DNA from: an uncultured Anaerobutyricum sp.
GTDB taxonomy: Bacteria > Bacillota > Clostridia > Lachnospirales > Lachnospiraceae
Length of the DNA: 24,839 nucleotides
NCBI RefSeq assembly: GCF_934307085.1
Contig: NZ_CAKRCF010000043.1
Span: 1 to 24,839 of the forward strand
Direction of reading: 5' to 3'
The position numbers and the translations under genes were made by a program. Every line of letters begins with the position of its first letter. Positions within the stretch are counted from its first letter, which is position 1. The notes beneath the pieces are model-generated. The model was not told the DNA's origin and made no database searches. It saw nothing but the letters and a program-made list of their open reading frames with translations. Shown here piece after piece: positions 16,364 through 24,839 of the stretch.

Positions 16364-19210
16364 TTAATTTTTCTTATCCTCTTTTTCCAAGAATTCTATA
16401 AACTCTTCTTCTGGCAACGGCTTAGAGTAGTAATATCCCTGGATATAATCACAATCATTCTGCCTTAAGAAGCTTACCTGTTCTTCCGTTTCTGCCCCCT
16501 CTGCGACTGTCTTTATACCCATCTCATGTGCCATTTCGATAATACTACGGACAATACTCTTTGTCTTTGGATTCTCTCCGATTTTACGGATAAAGTTCAT
16601 ATCAATTTTTAAAATATCAAAATCATAATCCTGAAGCATTCCAAATGAAGAAAATCCACTTCCAAAGTCATCTAAAAGAATCTTGGCATTCTTAATTCTT
16701 AGACTTTCAAGTATACCTCTTCTATTTTCTTTGATAGCAGCATAAGAAGTCTCTGTAATCTCAAAACGTGCCATGTGTTCTCTGTTATTTTCTTTGAAAC
16801 GATCCATTTCTTTTAGAATCTTTTCCATCATTATCTCATCATAGAAGTCCATCCATGATAAGTTAACGGAAATTGGAACTACAAATTTATTTTCCTCACA
16901 TCTTCCGTTAATAAACTGCCATACTTTTTTAAGAACATAAAAATCAAGTTCCGATATATGACCATTCTCCTCTAATGCTGGGATAAACAATGCTGGAGAA
17001 ATAAATCCTTTTTCTGGATGAATCCATCGAATTAAAGCCTCAGCAGAAGCAATCTTTCCAGTCTTCGTATTAATTACAGGCTGATAATATACCTTAAACT
17101 GTTCCTTGGCGATACCTTCCTGCAACTCTCCTGCAAGCTTTGCCTTATCCACATAAGCGACCTGCATAGAGTGGTCATAAACCATATACGGCTGTACATA
17201 TTCATCGGTAATATATCTTTTGGCAAGCTTTGCTCTGTCAATCATACCCGGAATCTTCATTGGCTTTTCTTCCACATAGAAAATACCACATCGAATGATT
17301 AGATTCATTCTCTTTCCATCTTTGGTAAACTTATTCGCACACACAGCAGACAATTCTGTAAAATCCAGATTCTTTTTCTCTATAAGACAAACAAAATGAT
17401 CCGAATCTACTCTTGCTGTAATTATTGGTGATAACTTGGAATGTTTCAGGGTCCTGTAAATATTCTGTAGAACAATATCACCACTTTCCACTCCAAATAA
17501 TTCATTCACAGCTTTAAAATTCTGCACATTAAAAAACAAAACAGCATACTTTGTTCTATCATCAGAAGTATTCAGAATACGTTCTGTATTACGAATAAAT
17601 CCACGACGATTATAGCCATTCGTCAGCACGTCTTTTTCAGAAAATTCTGTAATATCCTCTCGTGCTCCAACTATAATATCCATCCTGTTATCCAGGTAAA
17701 TATAAGAGTAGTGCTTTAATCTTGCCTCGCCATCCCCATTAGTCTCATGAATCGTAAAGGAATACTGTTTATCCTTACTAAGACCTTTTTCTATCGTAGA
17801 CAGTTCCACATAATGTCCAAACTTCTCCTTCTCACTCTCGACAACATTTCTTTGTGAAGCATAAGATAAATATCCTCTATAATCTTCTTCTTTCTTCAGA
17901 TAATCTGCTAATACAGAGGAGAGCACATCGGTCTTTATCATCTTCTGTCTCTTCGCATCGATAATAATAATATTCTCATAATCTTTCTGGTAAATCTTCT
18001 GCGGGACATTCTGCACTAGATAGGCTGCCGTAATATCTGTAAAATGTAAAACTGCCTCAATTTCTCTTGAGAAAGAATTGCATGCCATATCCACGTTAAT
18101 GCGAAGTACACATGGCTGTTGTTCCTCTGAATAAGAAAATGCTGTTTCCATCACTAAAGAGTCTTTTCCTTCTTGAAATGACTTTAATATATTCTCCTGT
18201 GAAAATGTCTGACAAAACCTCTCTTTCATCTCCGGAAGCTGAATATACTGGCTAATCTTTTTGATATAGGAATCTATGGATTCTCCATCCTCTCCATCTA
18301 ATTCGCTCCTGCATCCTGTAAAAGAAAGGCAGATTCCCTGAGATATATTCATAGATACAATCTTGACAGAATCCAATGTATGACACATGGCTATCTGCAA
18401 CAGTTTCAGATAGTCATCATTAATATCTCTGACGCACATTACAACCTGTTGGTTATCTTCTCTATATTCTGTACTTCGGACAATCTCCATAGAAATCCAT
18501 CGATATTCTCCTTTAAGCACTCTTCTATACTGAATACTCTCATAATTGCTTCCATTTGAAAAACATTCTCTCAAATGTTCCATCGAGCAAAATTCTTTAT
18601 ACTCTTTATAGTCCTCTTCATGAATATATCCACCTCTAGCAACATCTTCCAAGCATTCTGACATACTTTCCTTCTGATAAAATTCCCTTAAAGGATCATT
18701 AGCTCTCTGTTCTATAATCTCGTAAGAGTCTGTCGCCAGATTAATCTTAAAAATTCGGTAAAATATAGTAGACAGCATTATAACTGCATCTTTTAAATTA
18801 CTTGATATATTATCATAAAGGGTAATCGTATTACGAACTCTTTGAAGCACAATAGTCTCATTAAATGGTCTTGCGAAATAATCACTTGCCCCAAGCTCAT
18901 ATGCCTTTTTTACGCTTTCTCCACCGATTTCTGCAGAAATAACGATTACTGGAAGCTTATCAATCCACTTTCTCCTCTTCATAATGGAAAGTACTTCGTA
19001 TCCATCCATAACCGGCATATTCATGTCAAGCAGCACCAATTTAAACTGATCTCTATCTTCTTCTAAGATATCTATTGCTTTTTGACCGTTTTCAACCTGA
19101 TAAATATCATACTCATCCTCTAGCATACTTGCGAGAAGTTCCCGGTTTAACTCAGAATCATCTACGATTAATATTTTCATTTTAGCTGCACTTTCTCTGA
19201 CATCTATCAT
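16364..19210 (-). CDS. Response regulator with PAS-like, degenerate GGDEF and intact EAL domains
   Basis: A 948-residue cytosolic signalling protein. An N-terminal receiver domain starts MKILIVDDSELNRELLASML, with the phosphoacceptor aspartate in VLLDMNMPVMDGYEV and a switch serine in VIVISAE. The usual lysine of the KPF motif is arginine (YFARPFNE). A PAS-like region follows (YRWISMEIVRSTEY... VMCVRDIND), then a second long sensor-like region. The GGDEF domain (LTNGYNRRGFIRNTER to LSPIITARVDSDHFVCL) has RVDSDHF in place of RxGGDEF, so cyclase activity is not expected. The EAL domain keeps AEALIRW, FEITETSY, LLDDFGSGFSS, DILKIDMNFI, TVAEGAETEEQ and DYIQGYYYSKP, so c-di-GMP phosphodiesterase activity is likely. 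I use the ATG at 19208-19210, after AGGGGAG. No histidine kinase is adjacent. Confidence 0.9.
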   Translation of the reverse strand: MIDVRESAAKMKILIVDDSELNRELLASMLEDEYDIYQVENGQKAIDILEEDRDQFKLVLLDMNMPVMDGYEVLSIMKRRKWIDKLPVIVISAEIGGESVKKAYELGASDYFARPFNETIVLQRVRNTITLYDNISSNLKDAVIMLSTIFYRIFKINLATDSYEIIEQRANDPLREFYQKESMSECLEDVARGGYIHEEDYKEYKEFCSMEHLRECFSNGSNYESIQYRRVLKGEYRWISMEIVRSTEYREDNQQVVMCVRDINDDYLKLLQIAMCHTLDSVKIVSMNISQGICLSFTGCRSELDGEDGESIDSYIKKISQYIQLPEMKERFCQTFSQENILKSFQEGKDSLVMETAFSYSEEQQPCVLRINVDMACNSFSREIEAVLHFTDITAAYLVQNVPQKIYQKDYENIIIIDAKRQKMIKTDVLSSVLADYLKKEEDYRGYLSYASQRNVVESEKEKFGHYVELSTIEKGLSKDKQYSFTIHETNGDGEARLKHYSYIYLDNRMDIIVGAREDITEFSEKDVLTNGYNRRGFIRNTERILNTSDDRTKYAVLFFNVQNFKAVNELFGVESGDIVLQNIYRTLKHSKLSPIITARVDSDHFVCLIEKKNLDFTELSAVCANKFTKDGKRMNLIIRCGIFYVEEKPMKIPGMIDRAKLAKRYITDEYVQPYMVYDHSMQVAYVDKAKLAGELQEGIAKEQFKVYYQPVINTKTGKIASAEALIRWIHPEKGFISPALFIPALEENGHISELDFYVLKKVWQFINGRCEENKFVVPISVNLSWMDFYDEIMMEKILKEMDRFKENNREHMARFEITETSYAAIKENRRGILESLRIKNAKILLDDFGSGFSSFGMLQDYDFDILKIDMNFIRKIGENPKTKSIVRSIIEMAHEMGIKTVAEGAETEEQVSFLRQNDCDYIQGYYYSKPLPEEEFIEFLEKEDKKN

Positions 19211-19269
19211 TTCACATCTCCCCTCGCTTCTCACTTTTATGCTATAACTGGACACAGCAACCTACAATA

Positions 19270-19297
19270 AGTATATCATTTATACAATAAAAAGCAA
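19270..19297 (-). promoter_or_regulatory. Promoter of the REC-GGDEF-EAL gene
   Basis: TTGCTT (19292-19297), a 16-base spacer and TATACT (19270-19275) on the minus strand, 60 bases before the start codon. A homopolymer of nine G (sense strand) lies about 40 bases upstream of the -35. Confidence 0.6.
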
Positions 19298-19307
19298 TAA
19301 AATTTAT

Positions 19308-19345
19308 AAAAAAAGAGGGGATTTCTTACATTTTTACCCCCCCCC
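19308..19345 (-). terminator. G-tract/C-tract hairpin followed by T run; nine-base homopolymer
   Basis: On the minus strand a run of nine G (19337-19345) can pair with CCCC, with a loop of about 16 bases and a following TCTTTTTTT. It could terminate transcripts leaving the amino-acid transporter operon about 190 bases upstream. The rest of the spacer 19346-19531 is AT-rich with no gene seen. Confidence 0.45.
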
Positions 19346-19531
19346 TGAAAAAGTTACATTTCGCTGTTTTTTTTCCACATTTTAACTTTCTTTGAATATC
19401 AGCTGCATACTATATGAACCAGAATAATCCATGCCCTACATGAAATAATTGTAACTATTTAGAACCTAATCACACAAACATACCTTTTATACTTTTGCTT
19501 ATGCAATCACTTCTCTATATGAACTTTTAAA

Positions 19532-20317
19532 TTAATCCTCAAAATATCTTTCCAGGAACTGTTTTGTTCGTTCTTCTTTTGGATGTTCAAATACCTGCTC
19601 TGGTGTACCATACTCCGCAATCGTACCCTGATCTAAGAAAAGAACTTTATCAGATACATCACGGGCAAACTTCATTTCATGTGTAACGATAACCATCGTT
19701 GTATGCCGATCAGCAAGTCCACGGATAACTTTTAATACTTCTCCGGTAAGTTCTGGGTCAAGTGCAGAAGTTGGCTCATCAAAACATAATATGTCCGGCT
19801 GAAGCATCAGAGCTCTTGCAATGGCAACTCGCTGCTGCTGTCCACCAGAAAGCTGATGTGGATAGTAATTTATTTTTTCTTTTAAACCAACACTCTCGAG
19901 GAGTGCTTCTCCCTCTGCTGTAATTTCATCCATAATTTTCTTTTTATTATCTTTAAAATCCGGACGTTCCTTTGCCATCAACTCTCTGGCTAATGTACAG
20001 TTGCGTAACGCTGTATATTGTGGGAAAAGATTAAAGGACTGAAATACCATTCCAAAATGTAAACGGTTCTTTCTTATCTGCGCATCTCCCAGAGACTTAT
20101 TATCATCGGCATCAAAAATCACTTTATCATTTACTATAATCTGGCCATGTGTTGGAGACTCTAAAAAGTTCAGGCAACGTAAAAGTGTCGTCTTTCCACT
20201 TCCAGATGCTCCAATCATTGCGAGGGCTTCTCCTTTTTCAAGAGAGAAATCAATGCCCTTTAACACTTCAAGATTTCCAAAATTCTTTTTTAAATTTTTC
20301 ACTTCAAGAATAGACAT
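19532..20317 (-). CDS. Polar amino-acid ABC transporter ATP-binding protein
   Basis: A 261-residue GlnQ/HisP-type ATPase. Walker [10 protein letters not shown] is at 36-44, the Q-loop in FQSFNLFPQ at about 92-100, the signature LSGGQQQR at 156-163, Walker B ILCFDE at 176-181, and the H-loop in [11 protein letters not shown]. It is about 20 residues longer than usual because of a charged insertion between the Q-loop and the signature ([17 protein letters not shown]). It drives uptake of a polar amino acid with the permease and lipoprotein encoded upstream. The gene starts 12 bases after the permease stop. It is the last gene of the operon. Confidence 0.93.
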   Translation of the reverse strand: MSILEVKNLKKNFGNLEVLKGIDFSLEKGEALAMIGASGSGKTTLLRCLNFLESPTHGQIIVNDKVIFDADDNKSLGDAQIRKNRLHFGMVFQSFNLFPQYTALRNCTLARELMAKERPDFKDNKKKIMDEITAEGEALLESVGLKEKINYYPHQLSGGQQQRVAIARALMLQPDILCFDEPTSALDPELTGEVLKVIRGLADRHTTMVIVTHEMKFARDVSDKVLFLDQGTIAEYGTPEQVFEHPKEERTKQFLERYFED

Positions 20318-20328
20318 ACATACCCTCC

Positions 20329-20973
20329 TTATACTCTAAAATAATCCATTTTCTTTTCAATCCATCCAAATAAAATTGTGAGGACACCATTGAAAACAAG
20401 GAAAAAGACTGCTGTAGAGAATAACGGCCAGATAAGTCCCTGCTTAGTAAAACGCTCTGCACACATGATAATCTCTGCAAGACCAATAATTCGTGCAAGA
20501 GAAGTATCTTTTGTCAGAGTGATAACTTCATTACTCATCGGGGGAATAATTCTCTTTATAACCTGTAACAGAATAATCTTGAAGAAAATCTGCGTCTTTG
20601 TCATACCCAGAACCTGCCCTGCTTCATACTGTCCTTTTGATACACTTTCAATTCCTCCACGGTAAATCTCCGAAAAATATGCGGCATAGTTAATAACAAA
20701 GGCAATAACTGCTGCTGTAAAACGAGAGTTCATCGGCATAGAAAATAAAAGTCCTGGTGCATACAACACAACAAAAAGCTGGAGCATCAGTGGTGTTCCT
20801 CTGATAATCCAGACGAAAGTTCTGCTCAGCCATTTTAACGGCTTAAACTTTGACATAGAACAAAATGTTATCACTAAACCAAGAGGCAATGCCAGAAGTA
20901 AAGTGATAAAAAACAGCTCGATGTTAATAATGAATCCCGAACTTAAGGATTCCATTGGGCTGGTAGCCATCAT
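20329..20973 (-). CDS. Polar amino-acid ABC transporter permease
   Basis: A 214-residue His/Glu/Gln/Arg/opine-family permease with about five membrane segments. The coupling loop [23 protein letters not shown] is the EAA-type motif contacting the ATPase. Also present are [16 protein letters not shown] and [20 protein letters not shown], both family hallmarks. I use the ATG at 20971-20973, with AAGGA nine bases upstream; an upstream in-frame ATG at 21096 would add a basic segment not seen in the family. A single permease gene implies a homodimeric channel. Confidence 0.92.
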   Translation of the reverse strand: MMATSPMESLSSGFIINIELFFITLLLALPLGLVITFCSMSKFKPLKWLSRTFVWIIRGTPLMLQLFVVLYAPGLLFSMPMNSRFTAAVIAFVINYAAYFSEIYRGGIESVSKGQYEAGQVLGMTKTQIFFKIILLQVIKRIIPPMSNEVITLTKDTSLARIIGLAEIIMCAERFTKQGLIWPLFSTAVFFLVFNGVLTILFGWIEKKMDYFRV

Positions 20974-21277
20974 ATTATTATCCTTCTTTCTTTGTAAAAT
21001 ATTTGATATATCTTCGCCCGAAACCACAATAAGAATCCGGTCTTTCCGTCTCTTTCTTCTAAAAGATACCGAAATCCCGGATTCCTTTATATGCATTCTT
21101 CAATCACAAGTTCATTATACGACTCTCACATAAGCTACATAATAACAAAATTACTTTTTTATTCTTTATGCAACTCCTGAACGAATCTGAAAATGCTTTA
21201 GAGTGTGTAAAAAACACTCTAAGATGTATGTATCCTCACGAAGCCTATACAGTTTCTCTATCATACCATAGAAACAA
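20974..21277 (-). promoter_or_regulatory. Intercistronic region with hairpin and possible internal promoter
   Basis: Between the lipoprotein stop and the permease start lie 304 bases with three visible signals. A hairpin TTAGAGTGT (21198-21206) / ACACTCTAA (21214-21222) could partly terminate the lipoprotein message. A TATAAT (minus strand, 21114-21119) with a weak -35 could be an internal promoter. In the permease leader, GAATCCGG (21033-21040) pairs with CCGGATTC (21077-21084). This layout would give more binding protein than permease. Confidence 0.45.
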
Positions 21278-22138
21278 CTATTTAATCAACATGTCCTGTA
21301 AAGCATATTTCTTTGCAATCGTATCTACTGTTCCATCCTCATAAAGCTCTTTGATTGCTCCGTTTACTTTTTCTGTTACATCGCTTCCTTTACGGAATGC
21401 AATACCATATTCCTGCTGACCGAAATTGTTATCCATATTGATTACTAAATCAGAGTAATCTGTTCCTTCACCAACCATACCAAGTGCACATACGCTATCA
21501 ACTAAAGCAACATCTGCTGTACCAGATTTTACTTCCATAAGTGCCTTTGCCATAGAATCAGAAGCAATATAGTTCGCATCTTTGAAATAATCCTGTGCAG
21601 AAACCTTTACAGTATCATCATCAGAGATAGAACCGTCAATCTTACCTTCCCCTGTAGAACCCTGTTCTGCTGTAACAGTAAGACCTTTTACACTCTTCAT
21701 GATTTCTTTCTCTCTGCTCTTTTTCATTACCATAGCCTGTGTATTGTAAAGATATGGGTCAGAAATACTCATATTCTGCTTTCTTTCTTCTGTAATACAC
21801 ATACCATTCCAGATACAGTCAATATTTTTAGAGCTTAACTCTACTTCTTTAGAATCCCAGTTAATCTCAGTAAACTCTACATCAATGCCAAGCTTCTTTG
21901 TAACTGCCTCAGCCATCTCTGTATCAAAACCAACAAGTTTGTTCTTCTCATTATAATAGTTCATTGGTGCAAATAACGTGATACCCACGGTAAGTTTTCC
22001 CTTATCCTGAATGTAAGCCCAGTCAGAATCGGAACTTGCACTTGTTGAACCCGCTTCATTACCTTTTGATGAACCACATCCAACCAGTCCTGTAATGCTC
22101 ATTACGAGAACCAGAAGCATAGCCATTATCTTTTTCAT
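21278..22138 (-). CDS. Amino-acid ABC transporter substrate-binding lipoprotein
   Basis: A 286-residue family-3 extracellular solute-binding protein. The signal peptide MKKIMAMLLVLVMSITGLVGC ends in a lipobox (LVGC), so the cysteine is lipid-anchored outside the membrane, followed by a Ser/Gly linker. The binding domain shows the family pattern KLTVGITLFAPMNYYNE, LVGFDTEMAEAVTKKLG, VEFTEINWDSKEVELSSKNID and MSISDPYLYNTQAMV. Ligand identity (cystine, glutamine, another polar amino acid) is not determined. AAGGAG precedes the ATG at 22138; a longer frame to 22186 has no ribosome site. It is the first gene of the operon, with a near-consensus promoter at 22203-22231. Confidence 0.93.
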   Translation of the reverse strand: MKKIMAMLLVLVMSITGLVGCGSSKGNEAGSTSASSDSDWAYIQDKGKLTVGITLFAPMNYYNEKNKLVGFDTEMAEAVTKKLGIDVEFTEINWDSKEVELSSKNIDCIWNGMCITEERKQNMSISDPYLYNTQAMVMKKSREKEIMKSVKGLTVTAEQGSTGEGKIDGSISDDDTVKVSAQDYFKDANYIASDSMAKALMEVKSGTADVALVDSVCALGMVGEGTDYSDLVINMDNNFGQQEYGIAFRKGSDVTEKVNGAIKELYEDGTVDTIAKKYALQDMLIK

Positions 22139-22202
22139 AGTATTTCTCCTTTTCTTTCCCTTATAATCTCTGTGTAGTTTTATCAATGCACTACACTAAA
22201 GT

Positions 22203-22231
22203 ATTATAGATGAAAAGATTTTGTTTGTCAA
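22203..22231 (-). promoter_or_regulatory. Consensus sigma-A promoter of the amino-acid transporter operon
   Basis: TTGACA (22226-22231), a 17-base spacer and TATAAT (22203-22208) on the minus strand: both hexamers are perfect. Confidence 0.92.
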
Positions 22232-22380
22232 GCACAACTGACGAAAGCAGTTCTTTTGCATACCAATACATAACTCCTTCAACAGTCAATGCATGACGGA
22301 TATATACTGTAAACAAATACTTATTTCCCATCTTTTTACCAGGATTCATATCACCATCTAACTTCAAAAAAGTCAAATCC

Positions 22381-22660
22381 TGATTTGTCGATTTGATGAT
22401 AAACGCTGCTGCGGAGATATTTATGGTCGGATTGCATCGATGACTTCTAAGAGAGGGATTATTCTAAGATTGCATTTTGTTCCGTTGTGCTAAACGTTCC
22501 ATGTTGCCTGATAAAACAACCTCGCTCAAAAACGAGCTCGCGAGGTTACAGTCAACACTCCACAGCACAAAGTCACAAAATGCAATCTTAGAATAATCCC
22601 TCTTTTTTTAATCTTCCTGAGCAATCCGATAGAAGGATGTATACAGCATCTGTTTAGTTC
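22381..22660. repeat. Palindromic element copy C (core inverted relative to its left end)
   Basis: The left end, TGATTTGTCGATTTGATGAT then AAACGCTGCTG, matches the left end of copy A, followed by CGGATTGC (22428-22435), which pairs with GCAATCCG (22621-22628). Private arms are a perfect 29-bp inverted repeat (22452-22480 / 22575-22603). The core (22481-22574) reads as the reverse complement of the core of copies A, B and D: GTTGTGCTAAACGTTCC on the left and CCACAGCACAAAG on the right. The apical hairpin is AACCTCGC (22518-22525) / GCGAGGTT (22540-22547). The right end is degenerate and merges into copy D, so 22660 is approximate. Confidence 0.78.
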
Positions 22661-22706
22661 ATATGTTTCTCAAAGACTCCTGTCTGAAATTACAAGTACT
22701 CCCCTC

Positions 22707-23003
22707 GATTTGTTGGTAATAGAATAGACAGCCGCATTAGAAGAATTTCTGCCAGAGTGTGCAAAGAAAACGAAATAGGTACTAAAAAAATTATCTCATT
22801 TTGAGACTTTGTGCTGTGGAATTTTGACCATAGAAACCTCGCATTCGTTTCTGCGAAGTTTCTGCTTTACTGGGCAAAATGGAACGTTTAGCACAACAGA
22901 ACAAAATGAGATAATTTTTTTAGTGCCTTTCTAAAATTTTCTGGCACTCTGGCTACATATTCTTTCCTGGCGGCGTCTATTCGTCTGTTTATCTCCACAA
23001 ATC
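22707..23003. repeat. Palindromic element copy D (full length)
   Basis: A 297-bp element ending six bases before the glgA stop. Its outer ends are GATTTGT at 22707 and ACAAATC ending at 23003. The right flank (CTGGCGGCGTCT and GGCTACATATTCTT) matches copy A. Private arms at 22777-22803 and 22902-22928 pair over 27 bases with one G-U-type mismatch. The core (22804-22901) is nearly identical to that of copy A. It lies downstream of glgA and probably ends its transcript. Confidence 0.85.
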
Positions 23004-23008
23004 AAAAT

Positions 23009-24839
23009 TTAATATCTTGGTGTTAATTCTACATACATATCCTTGTACTGTTTTGCACTCTTTTCCCAGGAAACATCTTTGTTCATATCACGAATCACCA
23101 TATCATCCCAGTATTCTCTGTTTTCGAAATAAAGAGTTTTTGCTCTATTAATTGCATCATAAAGAAGTCCACTTTCATATCTGTCAAATGTAAAGCCATT
23201 ACCTGTGTTTTCAAATACATTATATGGCTGAACAGTGTCTTTAAGTCCTCCTGTTTCTCTGACAATCGGAACCGCACCATATCTCATAGATATGAGCTGT
23301 GTAAGTCCGCATGGTTCAAATCTTGATGGAACTAAAAGTGCATCACAGCCTGCATAAATATTGTGAGCCACATTTTCATTGTAAGCAATATATGCACAGA
23401 AGCTGCCTTTATATTTATTTTCATAGTAACGGAAGGTATCCTCATACTGGGCATCACCTGTACCAAGAACAACTACCTGCGTATTGCCATCCATGATACC
23501 TGGAATTACGTCATTTACAAGGTCAAGTCCTTTTTGATTTGTAAGACGAGAAATAAGTCCAATTACCATCTTACCATCATCTACATCTAAGCCTAAAGAT
23601 TCCTGAAGAGCTTTTTTATTTGCTTTTTTATTCTTTATCGCTGATTCTGCATCATATTTAGAGGATAACAGCTTATCTGTTGCCGGATTCCAAATATCCG
23701 TATCAATACCATTTACAATTCCCAAAACCTTATTATTGTGATATCTTAAATGTTCTTCAAGCCCCTCACCATATTCTTCTGTCTGAATCTCCCAGGCATA
23801 AGTGTTACTTACAGTTGTCACTTTATTAGAATAAGTAATACCACCTTTTAACATATTCGCATCAAGCCAATTTTGAATCATGCAGTCTTTATTAAATACG
23901 TAATCAGGAAGTCCTGACCAATACTGAATCGTTTTTCTGTCATAAACGCCCTGAAATCTCAGATTATGTATTGTGAGTACTGCAATTGCACGTCCTATAT
24001 TCGTATCGCTAAAGCAAGTTCTTAAGTAAAGCGGTACTAACGCTGCCTGCCAGTCATGACAATGTACTACATCCGGAGTCCAATCCAAATAATTAAGTGC
24101 AGCAAGAGCAGCCTTGCCAAAATAACAGAACTTCGGAATATCATCTATAAGGTTCGTATAAGGATCACCCCAGGAGAAAAACTCATCGTTATCTATAAAA
24201 TCATAGACAACACCATCTTCCTGATATTCCATAATTCCCACATAATACTGTTTTCCATCAGCACAAAGATCCATATAGAAAGAGCCTCTGTATTCCATCT
24301 TTTCCTGAAACTTCTGAGGAATACACTTATATCTTGGCAAAATCACCTTAACATCCAGATTTAACTTTGCCAACGCCTTTGGAAGAGCAGACATTACATC
24401 TCCCAGTCCACCAGTCTTAACAAATGGATAACATTCCGAACCGATAAAAGCAACACTTCTTCTTGGCCCTAAATCCGGCTGTTCTATTGAAATCTCCTGC
24501 TTAACAACAGGCTTTGTTTCAACGACTTCCTTCTTTGCTGCAGGCTTTGGCTCTGCTGCTTCCTCTTTCTTAACCACAGGCTTTGCTTCAACCGTTTCTT
24601 TCTTCTCTGGAGCTTTGGCCTTAACTGTCTTCTTCTTTGCTGCAGGCTTCGGCTTTACTGCTTCCTCTTTCTTAACCACAGGCTTTGCTTCAACCGTTTC
24701 TTTCTTCTCTGGAGTTTTGGCCTTAACTGTCTTCTTCTTTGCTGCAGACTTCGGCCCTGCTACTTCCTCTTTCTTAACCACAGGCTTTGCTTCAACCGTT
24801 TCTTTCTTCTCTGGAGCTTTGGCCTTAACTGTCTTCTTC
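23009..24839 (-). CDS. glgA: ADP-glucose glycogen synthase with repetitive N-terminal extension (5' end beyond window)
   Basis: The frame is open to the right edge (609 residues visible), so the true start lies outside the window; a GTG at 24781 is only an internal valine codon. The last 480 or so residues are a complete GT5 glycogen synthase that extends alpha-1,4-glucan chains from ADP-glucose. Visible are SVAFIGSECYPFVKTGGLGDV (ADP-glucose-binding KTGGL), VVHCHDWQAALVPLYL, LTIHNLRFQGVYD, GLISRLTNQKGLDLV and SRFEPCGLTQLISMRYGAVP. Before it lie at least 126 residues rich in Lys, Ala, Pro and Glu, made of 34-residue tandem repeats (KKKTVKAK, PEKKETVEAKPVVKKEE, PKPAA). This tail is not part of normal GlgA and is probably disordered. 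Confidence 0.93.
   Translation of the reverse strand, partial: KKTVKAKAPEKKETVEAKPVVKKEEVAGPKSAAKKKTVKAKTPEKKETVEAKPVVKKEEAVKPKPAAKKKTVKAKAPEKKETVEAKPVVKKEEAAEPKPAAKKEVVETKPVVKQEISIEQPDLGPRRSVAFIGSECYPFVKTGGLGDVMSALPKALAKLNLDVKVILPRYKCIPQKFQEKMEYRGSFYMDLCADGKQYYVGIMEYQEDGVVYDFIDNDEFFSWGDPYTNLIDDIPKFCYFGKAALAALNYLDWTPDVVHCHDWQAALVPLYLRTCFSDTNIGRAIAVLTIHNLRFQGVYDRKTIQYWSGLPDYVFNKDCMIQNWLDANMLKGGITYSNKVTTVSNTYAWEIQTEEYGEGLEEHLRYHNNKVLGIVNGIDTDIWNPATDKLLSSKYDAESAIKNKKANKKALQESLGLDVDDGKMVIGLISRLTNQKGLDLVNDVIPGIMDGNTQVVVLGTGDAQYEDTFRYYENKYKGSFCAYIAYNENVAHNIYAGCDALLVPSRFEPCGLTQLISMRYGAVPIVRETGGLKDTVQPYNVFENTGNGFTFDRYESGLLYDAINRAKTLYFENREYWDDMVIRDMNKDVSWEKSAKQYKDMYVELTPRY
24536..24839 (-). repeat. 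102-bp in-frame tandem repeat in glgA
   Basis: Three units of 102 bp (24536-24637, 24638-24739 and 24740 to the edge) are nearly identical in DNA sequence, with a degenerate partial unit after them (to about 24494). Each encodes 34 residues. High DNA identity suggests recent expansion and possible copy-number change by slippage. Confidence 0.85.

Noticed and set aside
22191..22376. 61-codon minus-strand open frame upstream of the amino-acid transporter operon
   Set aside because: The perfect TTGACA/TATAAT promoter of the operon lies inside its 3' end, and it matches no family I know. It might be a relic, but I cannot support it as a gene.
24779..24781. GTG start codon for glgA at 24781
   Set aside because: The repeat pattern continues in frame upstream to the window edge, so this codon is an internal valine.

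Overview
The window (about 38% GC, AT-rich spacers, strong AGGAGG ribosome sites, TTGACA/TATAAT promoters) looks like the chromosome of an anaerobic low-GC Gram-positive bacterium, most likely a Lachnospiraceae-type Clostridia. The NADP-type glutamate dehydrogenase, SpoVB-like flippase, YugP-type peptidase, ABC-2/GldG exporter and ADP-glucose glycogen synthase all fit that group. Species cannot be fixed from the sequence alone.

Layout. 1-900 is a decayed edge: a frameshifted IS200/IS605 TnpA remnant, then a truncated, frameshifted GNAT acetyltransferase. A DUF4279-like gene follows (901-1308). A minus-strand ABC ATPase / ABC-2 permease / GldG operon occupies 1614-4994. Then come gdhA (5471-6805) with its own sigma-A promoter and terminator, and an Lrp/AsnC regulator (7192-7647). 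7900-9860 (minus) holds a divergent RlmH paralogue, tRNA-Arg(CCG) and a cysteine desulfurase. A SpoVB-like flippase (10117-11835) is convergent with, and overlaps, a minus-strand rlmH-yugP pair. Next are a flavin reductase-like protein, a glycerol-dehydrogenase-like enzyme and, divergently, a class I aminotransferase. A response regulator with degenerate GGDEF and intact EAL domains (16364-19210) follows, then a polar amino-acid ABC transporter (19532-22138, minus). The window closes with glgA, whose long repetitive N-terminal extension runs off the right edge.

Two things stand out. First, there are two RlmH-like genes with complementary losses. One keeps the SAM-binding GGSLGL and FPHQMMR motifs but has lost the C-terminal tail. 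The other has lost those motifs but keeps a perfect NHPYHK tail. The E. coli enzyme builds its active site from the SAM pocket of one subunit and the tail of the other, so these may form an obligate heterodimer.

Second, the intergenic regions carry a family of large palindromic elements (1318-1608, 16184-16325, 22381-about 22660, 22707-23003, and a possible mini-derivative at 7689-7775). They share a conserved core of about 90 bp, and three share conserved outer ends. In each copy the core is bracketed by 16-31 bp inverted arms whose sequence is private to that copy. In one copy the core is flipped relative to its flank.

Functionally the genes are mostly housekeeping: nitrogen assimilation (gdhA, Lrp, aminotransferase, amino-acid uptake), Fe-S/tRNA sulfur supply, ribosome modification, envelope/sporulation, c-di-GMP signalling and glycogen storage.
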